Origin: an uncultured Muribaculaceae bacterium
Lineage (GTDB): Bacteria; Bacteroidota; Bacteroidia; Bacteroidales; Muribaculaceae
Length of the DNA: 64,000 nucleotides
Reading direction: 5' to 3'
NCBI GenBank assembly: GCA_910588065.1
Contig: CAJUPZ010000008.1
Coordinates: forward strand, 1-64,000
Shown: positions 40,337 to 49,864 of the stretch, in pieces
Numbering within the stretch: the stretch's first letter is position 1
Layout of the letters: every line of letters begins with the position of its first letter
Notes under the pieces: model-generated
Database searches by the model: none
Seen by the model: only the letters and a program-made list of their open reading frames with translations
What the model was told of the DNA's origin: nothing
Translations under genes and position numbers: made by a program

Positions 40337-41113
40337 TTACACATATCCTTTGATAATACCTCGCTTGGCGTTGCGCACAAACAGAATTATCTCATCGCGC
40401 TCCTTTGTTGCGGGAAGCTCGGCCGCGATGCGTTCAACGGCATCGGAGTTGTTGAGCCCGCTGAGGTAAAGATAGCGGTAGATTTCCTGGATTTCGCGGA
40501 TTGTCTCGCTTGTGAATCCGCGTCGGCGCAGACCGATGCTGTTGACACCTGCGTATGCAATGGGTTCGCGGGCGGCTTTGACAAACGGAGGGATATCCTT
40601 GTTGACAAGCGCTCCGCCCTGCACCATCACATGCGGACCGATGTGGCAGAACTGATGCACGAGAGTGCCGCCACCGATAACAGCGTAGTTGTCCACAACC
40701 ACCTCGCCGGCAAGCTGGGTGGCGTTGCTCATAATCACATTATCGCCAACAACACAGTCGTGAGCCACATGGCAATATGCCATGATGAGGCAGTTGCTGC
40801 CAACAACAGTGCGTCCTTTGGCGGCAGTGCCGCGGTTGACAGTCACGCACTCGCGTATTGTCGTGTTGTCGCCGATAATAGCGAGGGTTTCCTCGCCCTG
40901 GAACTTCAGGTCCTGGGGAATCGCCGAAATAACCGCTCCGGGAAAGATGGTGCAGTTTTTGCCAATCCTGGCGCCGGCCATGATAGTCACATTGCTGCCG
41001 ATGCGTGTGCCGTCTCCTATCTCAACATTTTCTTCAATTGTCACGAAAGGGTCAATCACCACACTCGGGGCAATCTTTGCTGCCGGGTGTATATATGCAA
41101 GAGGTTGTTTCAT
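40337..41113 (-). CDS. lpxA: LpxA, UDP-GlcNAc acyltransferase
   Basis: 258 residues. IHPAAKIAPSVVIDPFVTIEENVEIGDGTRIG starts the left-handed beta-helix, with the catalytic-type His in AYCHVAHDC and the C-terminal helical domain. First acylation step of lipid A. Third gene of the lpxD-lpxC/fabZ-lpxA operon, 36 bases after lpxC/fabZ. Confidence 0.96.
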   Translation of the reverse strand: MKQPLAYIHPAAKIAPSVVIDPFVTIEENVEIGDGTRIGSNVTIMAGARIGKNCTIFPGAVISAIPQDLKFQGEETLAIIGDNTTIRECVTVNRGTAAKGRTVVGSNCLIMAYCHVAHDCVVGDNVIMSNATQLAGEVVVDNYAVIGGGTLVHQFCHIGPHVMVQGGALVNKDIPPFVKAAREPIAYAGVNSIGLRRRGFTSETIREIQEIYRYLYLSGLNNSDAVERIAAELPATKERDEIILFVRNAKRGIIKGYV

Positions 41114-41149
41114 TCGGGTTTTACTGAGTAAACGTGTGTGTTTGAGATT

Positions 41150-42532
41150 TTATTTGTTTTTGATAATCTGCGCCATGAATTCGCACTCCGACACAATCTT
41201 TTCGCCAACAAAAGCGTATCCTTTCATCACTGCGCAGCCGCGGCGTAGCTCGGTCATGAACGAGATATGGAAAATAAGGGTGTCGCCGGGCACAACTTTC
41301 TGCCTGAACTTCACATTGTCTATCTTCATGAAGTATGTGGAGTAGCGTTCCGGATCTTCGACAGTGCTGAGCACCAGCAGGCCACCGGTCTGGGCCATGG
41401 CCTCGATCTGGAGCACTCCGGGGAGAACAGGCTCCTGGGGGAAGTGGCCGGGGAAGAAAGGCTCGTTTGCCGTGATGTTTTTCACACCTACGATGTAGTT
41501 TTCGCCCTTTTCGATGATTTTGTCAACAAGCAGCATCGGGTAGCGGTGGGGAAGGAGCTCGCGGATGCGGTTGTTGTCCATAATCGGCTCGGCGTTGGGA
41601 TTGTAGATGGGAGCCTGTATATCCTGACGCTTGATTTCCTTGCGTATCTTTTTGGCAAAAGTGGTGTTGATGGAGTGGCCGGGGCGTGTAGCGATAACTT
41701 TGCCTTTGAGAGGACGGCCTATGAGGGCGAGGTCACCAACCACATCCATGAGTTTGTGGCGCGCAGGCTCATTGTCGGCAACAAGGGGTTTGTCCTGGAT
41801 GAATCCGAATTCGCTCACATTCTTGTGCTTCACACCCATCAGGTCCGCGAGGCGGTCAAGCTCAGACTGCTCCATAGGTGAGTCGTAGATAACGACTGCG
41901 TTGTCAAGGTCGCCGCCCTTGATGAGATTGCCCTTTACAAGAGGCTCTATCTCCCGGACAAAAACGAATGTGCGGCTTGAGGCCACCTCGGCAGGAAAGT
42001 CCTCTACTCTTTCAAGGCAGGCATACTGGTTTGCGAGCACCGGTGAGTTGAAGTTCACCATCACATCGATGCTGAAATCATCATCAGGAAGAACAACGAT
42101 AGCGGCGCCGGTCTCTTCATCGCGTACCTCGATTTTCTGCTTCACAATATAGAAATCCTTTTCAGATTTCTGCTCTTCAAGGCCTGCCTGTGCTATCTTT
42201 TCACAAAATTCCTTTGCGCTGCCGTCAAGAATCGGCATTTCGGGACCATCTATTTTTATGAGACAGTTGTCAATACCGGCTGCATAGAGTGCTGCGAGGG
42301 CATGCTCGCTTGTGCTCACGGAAGCATCGCCTTTGGCAATCACTGTTCCGCGGGTTGTGGACTGAACATTTTCGGCCAGTGCATCGATAATAGGCTCGCC
42401 TTCAAGGTCGGTGCGCTGGAACTTATAGCCATGATTATCAGGAGCCGGGCAGAATTCGGCGTTGATCACTTTGCCTGTGTGCAATCCCTTACCGTGGACT
42501 GAGAAGGAATTCTTGAGTGTTATCTGCTTCAT
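41150..42532 (-). CDS. lpxC: LpxC-FabZ bifunctional enzyme
   Basis: 460 residues. LpxC (about 1-300) has KGLHTGKV, SEHALAALYAAGIDNC and ARHKLMDVVGDLAL with zinc-site His/Asp. FabZ (about 315-460) has LLPHRYPMLLVDKI and FPGHFPQEPVLPGVLQIEAMAQ with catalytic His and Glu. Deacetylase of lipid A synthesis fused to 3-hydroxyacyl-ACP dehydratase, a typical Bacteroidetes arrangement. It lies 15 bases after lpxD. Confidence 0.96.
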   Translation of the reverse strand: MKQITLKNSFSVHGKGLHTGKVINAEFCPAPDNHGYKFQRTDLEGEPIIDALAENVQSTTRGTVIAKGDASVSTSEHALAALYAAGIDNCLIKIDGPEMPILDGSAKEFCEKIAQAGLEEQKSEKDFYIVKQKIEVRDEETGAAIVVLPDDDFSIDVMVNFNSPVLANQYACLERVEDFPAEVASSRTFVFVREIEPLVKGNLIKGGDLDNAVVIYDSPMEQSELDRLADLMGVKHKNVSEFGFIQDKPLVADNEPARHKLMDVVGDLALIGRPLKGKVIATRPGHSINTTFAKKIRKEIKRQDIQAPIYNPNAEPIMDNNRIRELLPHRYPMLLVDKIIEKGENYIVGVKNITANEPFFPGHFPQEPVLPGVLQIEAMAQTGGLLVLSTVEDPERYSTYFMKIDNVKFRQKVVPGDTLIFHISFMTELRRGCAVMKGYAFVGEKIVSECEFMAQIIKNK

Positions 42533-42547
42533 GTATAGTGATGTTTT

Positions 42548-43594
42548 TTAATTATTCTTTTTGTCTGATTTCAGTTCAGCCTCTATCTTGTCAACTCTGT
42601 CAAAGAGGCGGCTCAGGCGACGCAATTCCTTGGCGTGAGCCTCATAGTCGGTGAAGTTCATTGCAGGTGTGCCGAAGAGGCGCGCGGCATCGGGAGCATC
42701 TCTGTGGAGACCGCTCTGGGCGGCGATTTCAACCTTGTCGCCCACATGGATGTGGCCGGCAAGACCCACCTGGCCGCCAACCATGCAATGCGCGCCAACC
42801 TTTGTAGAGCCGGCTATACCGGCCTGGGCGGCCATGACGGTTGACTCGCCCACAACACAGTTGTGAGCCACCTGAATGAGATTGTCGAGCTTGACGCCCT
42901 TGCAGATGCGTGTGCTGCCCATCATGGCACGGTCGATGGTTGTGTTGGCTCCGATTTCAACATCATCCTCAACAACAACGTTGCCTATCTGGGGTATTTT
43001 CTCATAGCCGCCATCCACCGGTGCAAATCCGAATCCGTCGGCACCGATGACGGCTCCGCTGTGGATAATGCAGTTTCTGCCGATTTTGCATCCGTGGTAA
43101 ATCTTTACTCCTGAGTATATCACAGTACCCTCACCTATCTCCACACCGTCGCCGATATAGGCTTGCGGATAAATCTGGGCTGCGGAAGCCACTTTCGCGC
43201 CCTTGCCGATGTAGGCAAAGGCTCCGACATAGGTGTCTTCGTCAACAGTAGCGGTGGGGTCGATAAAGCAGGGGTTCTCCTTGCCTGTGCGGCGCGGATT
43301 CATCATCTGCTGCACCATAGTGAGGAGCCGGGCCACGGTTGCGTAGGGGTCGTCCACCCTTATAAGGGTTGCACTGACCGGCGCCTCAGGCACAAAATCC
43401 TTGCTCACGAGCACAGCCGATGAGCGGGTGCTATATATATAAGGTGTATATTTGGGATTGGCCAAAAAGGAGATTGCTCCGGGGCATCCCTCTTCAATCT
43501 TTGCAAATGTATTAATCTTCACGTCACCGTTGCCATCAACGGTACCTTCGGCCATAGCCGCAATCTGATATGCTGTAAATTCCATTTCTTTCAA
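42548..43594 (-). CDS. lpxD: LpxD, UDP-3-O-acylglucosamine N-acyltransferase
   Basis: 348 residues. The N-terminal uridine-binding domain ([16 protein letters not shown]) is followed by hexapeptide repeats and the catalytic His region ([28 protein letters not shown]). It adds the N-linked hydroxyacyl chain in lipid A synthesis. The start may be 43594 or the third-codon-later ATG (MEFTAYQ). Confidence 0.95.
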   Translation of the reverse strand: MKEMEFTAYQIAAMAEGTVDGNGDVKINTFAKIEEGCPGAISFLANPKYTPYIYSTRSSAVLVSKDFVPEAPVSATLIRVDDPYATVARLLTMVQQMMNPRRTGKENPCFIDPTATVDEDTYVGAFAYIGKGAKVASAAQIYPQAYIGDGVEIGEGTVIYSGVKIYHGCKIGRNCIIHSGAVIGADGFGFAPVDGGYEKIPQIGNVVVEDDVEIGANTTIDRAMMGSTRICKGVKLDNLIQVAHNCVVGESTVMAAQAGIAGSTKVGAHCMVGGQVGLAGHIHVGDKVEIAAQSGLHRDAPDAARLFGTPAMNFTDYEAHAKELRRLSRLFDRVDKIEAELKSDKKNN

Positions 43595-43675
43595 TAGGAT
43601 AGCTTCTTAGAAAGGAGTCATGTAATTGTACATACTGTTGTGCAAAGGTCGCAAAAAAATTCCACATTATGCACA

Positions 43676-44512
43676 TCACTTGGCAAAAAGTGCCGTTTTA
43701 TCGGGAGAAATGCCGATTTTGCCATCCTTCAACAAGTGCCCGACAGCCTTTTTGAAGTCTTTTTTGCTGCATTGGAAGGTTGCCTTGATTTCCTCCGGCG
43801 AGCTTTTGTCGCTGATTGCGAGTGAACCGCCGGCACTCCGCACAGCCTTTTCAATGCGGTCGGCAAGGGTGTTTGTGCGCACATCTGCCCTGCCGCCGAG
43901 CATCAGGTCGATTTTGCCGTCGGGGCGCACTCTCTTGACGTATGCCTCCATGCGGTCGCCCTTGTGGATATCGGAATACACCTCATCTTCATAAAGGATG
44001 CCGAAGTGGAGATTGTCGACAATGCAACGGTAGCCAACCTCATTGCGGTCAAATACAAGCACGCTGACCTTCTGGCCATTGGCATATTCGGGTATGACGT
44101 TGCCTACAAATTTCTCAACCTTGGCGGATGCGGCTACACGCCCGGAAGCGTTGTCGACATAGAGATACACAAGGTAATTGCCACCCTGCACCATGCGGCT
44201 GCGCTGCTCGCTGAAGGGCACCAGGAGATCCTTCGGCAGACCCCAGTCCATGAAAGCGCCAACTTTTGTCACAGCGGCGACATCAAGGAAAGCAAACTCG
44301 CCTACGTAGGCTTTCGGCACTTCCGTGCTTGCCACCGGGCGGTCTTCTGAATCGGTGTATACCACCACATCAACTTCATCGCCGGGAGCAAGAGGCGTGG
44401 TGATGTAACGTTTGGGCAGAAGAATCTCCGCACGGGCGCCGGCGTCAAGATATGCCCCGAAATCAACGAGGCGTGTTACCTTGAGCCTGTTGCGCTTGCC
44501 AATCTGTACCAT
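43676..44512 (-). CDS. CvfB-like S1 RNA-binding protein
   Basis: 278 residues from MVQIGKRNRL (44512). S1-like segments (LKVTRLVDFGAYLDAGARAEILLPKRY; KVGAFMDWGLPKDLLVPFSEQ; GDRMEAYVKRVRPDGKIDLML) and a C-terminal winged-helix-like part (ISDKSSPEEIKATFQCSKKDFKKAVGHLLKDGKI) match CvfB. CvfB affects RNA or translation-linked traits in other bacteria. Confidence 0.92.
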   Translation of the reverse strand: MVQIGKRNRLKVTRLVDFGAYLDAGARAEILLPKRYITTPLAPGDEVDVVVYTDSEDRPVASTEVPKAYVGEFAFLDVAAVTKVGAFMDWGLPKDLLVPFSEQRSRMVQGGNYLVYLYVDNASGRVAASAKVEKFVGNVIPEYANGQKVSVLVFDRNEVGYRCIVDNLHFGILYEDEVYSDIHKGDRMEAYVKRVRPDGKIDLMLGGRADVRTNTLADRIEKAVRSAGGSLAISDKSSPEEIKATFQCSKKDFKKAVGHLLKDGKIGISPDKTALFAK

Positions 44513-44537
44513 AAAAGTAGAATTTGAAATAAGACTG

Positions 44538-44545
44538 CAAAGGTA
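44538..44545 (-). promoter_or_regulatory. -7 element of the CvfB-like gene
   Basis: TACCTTTG on the minus strand, 25 bases before the ATG at 44512; no clear -33 box. Confidence 0.5.
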
Positions 44546-44604
44546 GTTCAAATATAGCTAATTTCGTTTATTTTCATGCAATTATATTAATTATCGCGTA
44601 ATTT

Positions 44605-44636
44605 TTTGCCTGAGGAGATATTTTATAGTAATTTTG
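44605..44636 (+). promoter_or_regulatory. Promoter of the NhaC-type gene
   Basis: TTTG (44605-44608), 20 bases, TAATTTTG (44629-44636), 25 bases before the TTG start at 44662. Confidence 0.75.
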
Positions 44637-44661
44637 CACCGCATAAAAATACGACTAAATA

Positions 44662-46122
44662 TTGAAAAGCTTTTTTACACGCAGTACCCATCCGTCATTG
44701 GCAGTGTCGCTGCTGCCGGTGCTGGCGTTGCTATGCGCCATAACAGCTCTCATCATAATTAAAGGAGCAGGAGCTGTACAAGACTACAGCTATTGGATTT
44801 TGCTCGGAGCCACCGCATTGTGCGTGGTGCTCAGCATCTCCCTTACCAAAAGGCCGGCCAAGCTGCTTGCCGCCGGCATAAAGAAGAGCGCCACACAGAT
44901 TTTTCCGGCGATAGTGATACTCATATTCATAGGCACACTGAGCGCAACATGGATGCTGAGCGGAGTGGTGCCGGCGCTGATAGACTACGGACTCGCAGTG
45001 CTCAACCCCAAGCTCTTTCTGCTGAGTGCATGCGCGATATGCGCGGTGGTATCGGTCATCACCGGCACTTCGTGGACCACAATCGCCACCATCGGAGTGG
45101 CTTTCATGGGCATAGGCACTGTGATGGGCTACAACCCCGCATGGATTGCAGGCGCAATCATCTCCGGTGCATATTTTGGCGACAAAGTGTCGCCGCTCAG
45201 CGACACAACCGTTCTTGCAGCAGCCACAACCGGCGTGCCTCTTTTTACCCACATCCGCTTTCTGATGCTCACCACCATACCGGCCATGAGCATAGCGCTG
45301 GCTGTATACAGCATCGTCGGAGCGTTTACCGACACTGTTTCGGCTGAAAACGCAATCCACATCCGTCAGGCTATAGAATCGACTTTCAACATCACCCCCT
45401 GGATACTTGTAATTCCCGGTATCGCCGCTGTGATGATTGCGCTGAGATGGCGCACGGATGTTGTACTCGCGGTAAGCTCTCTGGCTGGATTGGCCGGATT
45501 TTTCATCCTTCAGCCTCAGCTCGTTGCCGGGATATGCGGCGCGTCAGCCGGAGAGTATGCAGCCGGGGCTGTCAGAATTCTCGTCACTTCAACAGAGGTG
45601 TCAACCGGCGATAGCCTGCTTGATTCGCTCGTGGGCACTTCCGGCATAGAGGGTATGCTGCCCACCATCTATCTCGTGGTGAGCGCGATGCTCTTCGGAG
45701 GGGTAATGATTGGCTCCGGTATGCTCTCGACCATCACACGCACCATCACCCGCCACCTTCATTCGCCCCGCAATCTTGTAAGCGCCACAGTGGGCAGCGG
45801 TCTGTTTCTGAACTGCTGCACCGGCGACCAGTATCTATCGATAATCATCGGGGCTAATGTATACAAAAGCACTTATAAGCGGGCAAATGTGAAGCCGCAG
45901 CTGCTCGGGCGCACCCTCGAGGACTCGGTGAGCGTAACCTCGGTGCTCATACCCTGGAATTCGTGCGGACTCACACAGTCGACTGTGCTCGGTGTGGCCA
46001 CACTCGCCTATCTGCCCTTCTGCATATTCAACATTCTCAGCCCGGTAATGACCCTCATCATGGGGTGGACCGGCTGGAGAGTGAGAGTCAAGCCTGCGGC
46101 TATCAGCAAAGCCGCGGCTTAA
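44662..46122 (+). CDS. NhaC-family Na+/H+ antiporter
   Basis: 486 residues with about eleven membrane segments, from a TTG start; no ATG lies upstream in frame before the promoter. SVITGTSWTTIATIGVAFMGIG, AGAIISGAYFGDKVSPLSDTT and the later FLNCCTGDQYLS and IPWNSCG are NhaC/arginine-antiporter-superfamily motifs with the conserved Asp residues. Inner membrane. Convergent with the next gene, sharing 4 bases. Confidence 0.9.
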   Translation: MKSFFTRSTHPSLAVSLLPVLALLCAITALIIIKGAGAVQDYSYWILLGATALCVVLSISLTKRPAKLLAAGIKKSATQIFPAIVILIFIGTLSATWMLSGVVPALIDYGLAVLNPKLFLLSACAICAVVSVITGTSWTTIATIGVAFMGIGTVMGYNPAWIAGAIISGAYFGDKVSPLSDTTVLAAATTGVPLFTHIRFLMLTTIPAMSIALAVYSIVGAFTDTVSAENAIHIRQAIESTFNITPWILVIPGIAAVMIALRWRTDVVLAVSSLAGLAGFFILQPQLVAGICGASAGEYAAGAVRILVTSTEVSTGDSLLDSLVGTSGIEGMLPTIYLVVSAMLFGGVMIGSGMLSTITRTITRHLHSPRNLVSATVGSGLFLNCCTGDQYLSIIIGANVYKSTYKRANVKPQLLGRTLEDSVSVTSVLIPWNSCGLTQSTVLGVATLAYLPFCIFNILSPVMTLIMGWTGWRVRVKPAAISKAAA

Positions 46123-46316
46123 GAGCGCTTGTTATTTTCGCGGTCTTTCTCTCTTTTGAGAAGTGTCAGCCTCAGAAGAAAAATCACAAGGAGGGTGGCT
46201 GCGATTATGCCGAAATAAAAGAGGTAGTGACCGTCATAGAACTGCTGGCGGCCTATGTAGCACATCACTCCGAGATACACCAGCAGCAGTGCCGGTATTA
46301 CAGTTGAGCGTTTCAT
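46119..46316 (-). CDS. Small two-helix membrane protein
   Basis: 65 residues with two hydrophobic segments (about 7-22 and 33-52) and a basic C-terminal tail (KREKDRENNKRS). No family recognised. Last gene of the glyA operon, overlapping the exonuclease stop by ATGA. Confidence 0.65.
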   Translation of the reverse strand: MKRSTVIPALLLVYLGVMCYIGRQQFYDGHYLFYFGIIAATLLVIFLLRLTLLKREKDRENNKRS

Positions 46317-46948
46317 TCGTTTTCTTCAGTGATTTCAGTGAGGTAAGGCGAGCTCATGGGGTCAAACTCCCCTGACTTCAGATGGTTATAGATTCTAAGG
46401 CAGGCCCACGCATCAATAGAGGCATAGTGTTGCTGCGCCGGGGTGAGCTCATCCGCCTCCCAGTTTGACAGCCTCTGCCCTTTGGATATGCGTCCGCCAA
46501 AAAGTATGGCATATATTCTCTGCAGGCTAGCATCAGCTATCAGATACTCTTTTACAAATGCCTGCAAGTCAATGAAGCCTTTCGGCTCGAACTCCGCGCT
46601 GCGGTGCATCACAAAGAAATCGTCCTTGATAGAGAGCCCCACCTTGAGAATGGAGTCGTTTTCAAGAAAGCGCTTCACCGCGCCGTCCACACCAAGCTTG
46701 TTCACCCTGAACAGCCAGCAATGCGAGCCATTGCTCACCTGCATCAGAGCCACATTGTTTGAGTGACCCTTACGGAAAGCGGGACGGGTCTCGGTATCAA
46801 AGCCTACAACAGAACTTTTAAAAATCGTTTCAAGGGCTGCATCAGCCTGCTCGGGGGTGTCTACAATAGTTATGGTACCGGAATAGGTTACCAGCGGCAT
46901 CTCCGACAACTTGTCTTTTGGAATTGTAACAATAGAGCGTGTTGTCAT
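46313..46948 (-). CDS. DEDD-type 3'-5' exonuclease domain protein
   Basis: 211 residues. Exo I VVGFDTETRPAF, Exo II LKVGLSIKDDFFVM and Exo III YASIDAWACLRIY give a DEDDy active site as in RNase D-type exonucleases. No HRDC or WRN extra domain. Overlaps bioD by ATGA. Confidence 0.92.
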   Translation of the reverse strand: MTTRSIVTIPKDKLSEMPLVTYSGTITIVDTPEQADAALETIFKSSVVGFDTETRPAFRKGHSNNVALMQVSNGSHCWLFRVNKLGVDGAVKRFLENDSILKVGLSIKDDFFVMHRSAEFEPKGFIDLQAFVKEYLIADASLQRIYAILFGGRISKGQRLSNWEADELTPAQQHYASIDAWACLRIYNHLKSGEFDPMSSPYLTEITEENE

Positions 46949-47586
46949 TTCAGCGAGGGTATAGTAATCACGGGAGTTCCCGGGAAGTATTTCCCGACAT
47001 ACAGCTTCATGTAATCGAGGGAGTCGGCTGCAATGACGGGATCGTAGTCAAAGTGGGTGTTGTACAGCAGTGAGTGGAGCTTCATGCCACGGGTGCGCAG
47101 AGCCTCGAGGGCAAGCACCGTATGGTTTATCGAACCGAGCTTGCCGTTAGTCACCAGCGCCACCGGCATGTTGTTTGCCAGCGGAAAGTCTATTGTGAGC
47201 GCGCCCTCATAGTCGAGCGGCACCATCAGTCCTCCCGCACCCTCCACAAGCAAGGTGTCATACCCGGCGGCAAGCTGCTCCATGGCTCGTTCTATCTTAT
47301 TGAGGTCCACAGGCCGGCCGTCAATCTTTGCTGCGAGCGAAGGGGATGCCGGATAAGAGAATATCTCCGGAGCTGTCAGTCCGAGCGCATCTTCGGGAAT
47401 CGAATCAATGCCCATGATGCGGCGATGCACCTCAATATCTTCCGAGCGGCCGACATTGCCTGTCTGAACAAACTTCATGGTAGCCACCGATTTTCCTTCG
47501 GCTGCAAGGCGCGCGGCAAGCCAACCTGTGGCGTAGCTCTTGCCCGCGTCGGTGTCTGTACCGCTGACAAAAATTATCTCACTCAT
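46945..47586 (-). CDS. bioD: Dethiobiotin synthetase
   Basis: 213 residues. P-loop GTDTDAGKS (9-17), MKFVQTGN, and VEGAGGLMVPL are BioD motifs. It forms dethiobiotin from DAPA, CO2 and ATP. No other bio gene is in the window. It overlaps both lgt and the exonuclease gene by ATGA. Confidence 0.95.
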   Translation of the reverse strand: MSEIIFVSGTDTDAGKSYATGWLAARLAAEGKSVATMKFVQTGNVGRSEDIEVHRRIMGIDSIPEDALGLTAPEIFSYPASPSLAAKIDGRPVDLNKIERAMEQLAAGYDTLLVEGAGGLMVPLDYEGALTIDFPLANNMPVALVTNGKLGSINHTVLALEALRTRGMKLHSLLYNTHFDYDPVIAADSLDYMKLYVGKYFPGTPVITIPSLK

Positions 47587-48446
47587 TTCTTTTTCTTCGT
47601 TACATCCTCGTCGGCAAACCTGTCAGGGAAGGCGATCTCGACCTTGGGATGCGTCATCGCCCATATGATGAGCAGAATGCCGGCAACGATGAATGGTATG
47701 CTCAGAAGCTGACCCATATTGAGAGCCATGGTAGCCTCAAAGTCCACCTGGTCGTTTTTAATGAATTCTATGAGGAAGCGGGGCAGGAAAATGCCGATGA
47801 AGAACACGCCGAAAATCAATCCGGGGCGGGTTTCGGCATTCTTGCGCCAGTACATCCACATCAGCAGGGCAAACAGAGCGAAATAGCACATCGCCTCATA
47901 AAGCTGCGTTGGGTGACACCCCATTCCCTCGTACATCTCGTGCCATTGGCGCGAGCGGATGAACATGAATCCCCACGGCAGCGATGTCGCGGTTCCGAAT
48001 ATCTCGGAGTTCATCAGATTGCCGATGCGTATCATGCCGCCAACAAGCGCTATCGGTATCACAAGCCTGTCGAATGTCCATATCGGGCTGCGCTTAGTCG
48101 TGAAAACCGAATAGAGAATCACGGCGAGAATAATGGCTATCGTGCCGCCGTGGCTCGCAAGGCCACCTTCCCACACCTTCACAATGTCAAGCGGGTGGGC
48201 GCTGTAGTATTCCCATTCGTAGAAAAACACATGGCCCAGGCGCGCGCCGATAATGGTTGCCGCCACTACCCATATCAGCAGAATGCTCAGCCACTTCTCG
48301 GGAGCACCTTCATGACGATAGATGCGCCCGAGAATATTGTAGCCCAGCAAAAAGCCTATTGCAAACATCAGGCTGTACCAGCGTATGGCGAGGGACCCGA
48401 TGCTGAAAAGGGTTGGGTCTGCGTTCCAGACTATAAACTGAAGCAT
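47583..48446 (-). CDS. lgt: Prolipoprotein diacylglyceryl transferase
   Basis: 287 residues with about seven membrane helices. GARLGHVFFYEW, the GGLASHGG signature with its His, and GGMIRIGNLMNSEIFG with the essential Arg mark Lgt. It adds diacylglycerol to lipobox cysteines, consistent with the many lipoproteins here. It lies 10 bases after glyA. Confidence 0.95.
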   Translation of the reverse strand: MLQFIVWNADPTLFSIGSLAIRWYSLMFAIGFLLGYNILGRIYRHEGAPEKWLSILLIWVVAATIIGARLGHVFFYEWEYYSAHPLDIVKVWEGGLASHGGTIAIILAVILYSVFTTKRSPIWTFDRLVIPIALVGGMIRIGNLMNSEIFGTATSLPWGFMFIRSRQWHEMYEGMGCHPTQLYEAMCYFALFALLMWMYWRKNAETRPGLIFGVFFIGIFLPRFLIEFIKNDQVDFEATMALNMGQLLSIPFIVAGILLIIWAMTHPKVEIAFPDRFADEDVTKKKK

Positions 48447-48456
48447 CAGTGATTGA

Positions 48457-49737
48457 TCAATAAGCGAAAACAGGATATGCCTCCATCATTTCGTTGACAC
48501 GCTTGCGCACATCGGCAATCACTTCAGCATTGTCGGGAGCGGAGAGCACTTCGTCAATCATGTCGACAATCTTTGCCATCTCAGCTTCCTTGACACCGCG
48601 TGTGGTGATAGCGGGTGTGCCGAGACGTATACCGGAGGTCTGGAAAGGCGAGCGGCTGTCAAAGGGCACCATATTCTTGTTTGCTGTGATATCGGCTTCT
48701 ACGAGAGCCTTCTCGGCCACCTTGCCGGTGAGTTCGGGGAACTTGGTGCGGAGGTCAACAAGGATGCAGTGGTTGTCTGTGCCGCCGCTCACTATCTTGT
48801 AGCCCTTGTTGAGAAGAGCCTCAGCCATTGCGCGGGCGTTTTTCTGCACCTGCTTCTGATACTCCTTGTACTCGGGCTTGAGAGCCTCGCCGAAAGCAAC
48901 TGCCTTTGCGGCGATGACATGCTCGAGGGGACCGCCCTGCACTCCGGGGAATACAGCGCTGTCAATGAGCGAGCTCATCATGCGCACCTCGCCCTTGTTG
49001 TTTGTTTTGCCGAAGGGGTTGGGGAAATCCTTGCCCATCAGGATGATGCCGCCGCGGGGGCCGCGGAGGGTTTTGTGGGTTGTGGAGGTTACGATATGGG
49101 CGTGCTTGAGGGGATTTTCAAGCAGACCGGCAGCGATGAGGCCTGCGGGGTGAGCCATGTCAACCATAAAGATAGCGCCGATTTCGTCGGCAAGGCGACG
49201 CATGCGTGCGTAGTCCCATTCGCGGGAGTATGCGCTCGCACCGCCGATAATCAGCTTCGGACGCTCGCGGCGGGCTACCTCCTCCATCTGCTCGTAGTCG
49301 ATGAGGCCTGTCTCGGCGCTCACATTATATTCGAGAGCCTGAAACATGAGGCCACTGAAATTTACGGGGCTGCCATGGCTCAGGTGGCCGCCGTGGCTCA
49401 AATTGAGGCCGAGGAACTTGTCGCCCGGTTTGAGCACGGTCATGAACACTGCCATGTTTGCCTGCGCGCCGGAGTGGGGCTGCACATTTGCGTACTCGGC
49501 GCCAAAGAGCTGCTTTACGCGGTCGATAGCCACCTGCTCCACCTGGTCCACCACACCGCAACCGCCGTAGTAGCGGTGGCCGGGATAGCCTTCGGCATAT
49601 TTGTTGGTGAGGCATGAGCCCATTGCCTTCATTACTTCGTCGCTGACAAAATTCTCAGAGGCGATAAGCTCGATACCTTTTTTCTGACGCTGGTGCTCGC
49701 GTTCGATGAGATCAAAAATAACAGTGTCCTTTTCCAT
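48457..49737 (-). CDS. glyA: Serine hydroxymethyltransferase
   Basis: 426 residues. SEQ core motifs: [40 protein letters not shown], and the PLP lysine in [13 protein letters not shown]. It interconverts serine and glycine with tetrahydrofolate. First gene of glyA-lgt-bioD-exonuclease-small membrane protein. Confidence 0.97.
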   Translation of the reverse strand: MEKDTVIFDLIEREHQRQKKGIELIASENFVSDEVMKAMGSCLTNKYAEGYPGHRYYGGCGVVDQVEQVAIDRVKQLFGAEYANVQPHSGAQANMAVFMTVLKPGDKFLGLNLSHGGHLSHGSPVNFSGLMFQALEYNVSAETGLIDYEQMEEVARRERPKLIIGGASAYSREWDYARMRRLADEIGAIFMVDMAHPAGLIAAGLLENPLKHAHIVTSTTHKTLRGPRGGIILMGKDFPNPFGKTNNKGEVRMMSSLIDSAVFPGVQGGPLEHVIAAKAVAFGEALKPEYKEYQKQVQKNARAMAEALLNKGYKIVSGGTDNHCILVDLRTKFPELTGKVAEKALVEADITANKNMVPFDSRSPFQTSGIRLGTPAITTRGVKEAEMAKIVDMIDEVLSAPDNAEVIADVRKRVNEMMEAYPVFAY

Positions 49738-49775
49738 TATACTGTGTTGGTAAATGATGATGTATTTTAATGGCG

Positions 49776-49783
49776 CAAAATTA
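49776..49783 (-). promoter_or_regulatory. -7 element of glyA
   Basis: TAATTTTG on the minus strand, 38 bases before the ATG at 49737; -33 box not clear. Confidence 0.45.
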
Positions 49784-49864
49784 ATGAAAAAAAGTGAGAT
49801 TACACTCCGGCAACCGCCATTTCTTACGCGGGCGGATGAGATTCACCGCTTGATTAACTGTGCT